DNA of 5,967 nt from NCBI GenBank assembly GCA_031280855.1, contig JAITGH010000194.1:1-5967 (forward strand), read 5' to 3'. The DNA is from Oscillospiraceae bacterium. GTDB lineage: Bacteria > Bacillota > Clostridia > Oscillospirales > Oscillospiraceae. The position numbers and the translations under genes are program-made. The notes below the pieces were generated by a model. The model had not been told where the DNA came from and ran no database searches. It saw nothing but the letters and a program-made list of their open reading frames with translations. How positions within the stretch are numbered: the stretch's first letter is position 1; each line of letters opens with the position of its first letter. Below are positions 5,951 to 5,967 of this stretch, one piece after another.

Positions 5951-5967
5951 CAGCAAGGATTACCGAG
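5943..5967 (+). CDS. Possible first codons of an IS630-family transposase (partial)
   Basis: From ATG 5943 the frame reads MAYSKDYR and continues off the right edge. MAYSxDxR is the usual opening of IS630/Tc1-like transposases (helix-turn-helix domain). The surrounding switch from GC-rich to AT-rich sequence, with little obvious ribosome binding site, fits a mobile element end. Only eight residues are visible, so this is a hint that the next bases can confirm or reject. Confidence 0.45.

Larger units (their letters stand above)
5870..5967 (+). mobile_element. Possible left end of an insertion sequence
   Basis: The base composition changes sharply at about 5870-5890, from GC-rich coding sequence to runs such as TTTTAACATAATAAG and GATATATATAG. 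The MAYSKDYR reading begins at 5943. IS630 elements insert at TA; TA occurs at 5876-5877 and 5884-5885, among other places, so the exact junction cannot be fixed. The other end is outside the window, and no terminal repeat can be verified. Confidence 0.35.

Overview
This window reads as a piece of a chromosome with a fairly high G+C content (GC-rich codons throughout, AT-rich intergenic stretches). The bacterium is probably flagellated and Gram-positive-like. The evidence is strong AGGAGG-type ribosome binding sites before every gene, near-consensus sigma-A/sigma-70 promoters, a TelA-family gene followed by a small membrane protein, and a flagellar FliF. A clostridial Firmicute is my best guess, but it is an inference and no lineage marker settles it.

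Layout: (1) Positions 1-487, minus strand: the first 162 residues of a FliF-type flagellar MS-ring protein, running off the left edge. Its own probable promoter lies at 541-569. (2) Positions 708-4039, minus strand: a two-gene operon of paralogous cytoplasmic proteins with the architecture of clan GH-G/GH63/GH37-like six-hairpin glycosidases. The upstream gene (2528-4039) is a shortened paralogue that has lost the acid-residue motif. The downstream gene (708-2513) keeps ESGWDDSS and a C-terminal Trp-rich motif. They are separated by 14 bases, and the Shine-Dalgarno of the second overlaps the stop codon of the first. (3) Positions 4040-4350: a divergent promoter region with a TTGAAA-17-TATAAT promoter facing left and a perfect TTGACA-17-TATAAT promoter (with extended -10) facing right. 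(4) Positions 4351-5889, plus strand: a TelA family gene and a small single-pass membrane protein, probably an operon. (5) Positions 5890-5967: an abrupt change to AT-rich sequence, then eight codons (MAYSKDYR) that look like the start of an IS630-type transposase. The small membrane protein may have been cut short by this element.

The glycosidase pair probably works together inside the cell on an unidentified sugar substrate, since neither protein shows a signal peptide. The TelA pair probably acts at the envelope or in a stress response. FliF is presumably the first gene of a flagellar operon that continues off the left edge. The most interesting items are the putative enzyme/pseudoenzyme pair and the possible insertion-truncated partner of TelA.
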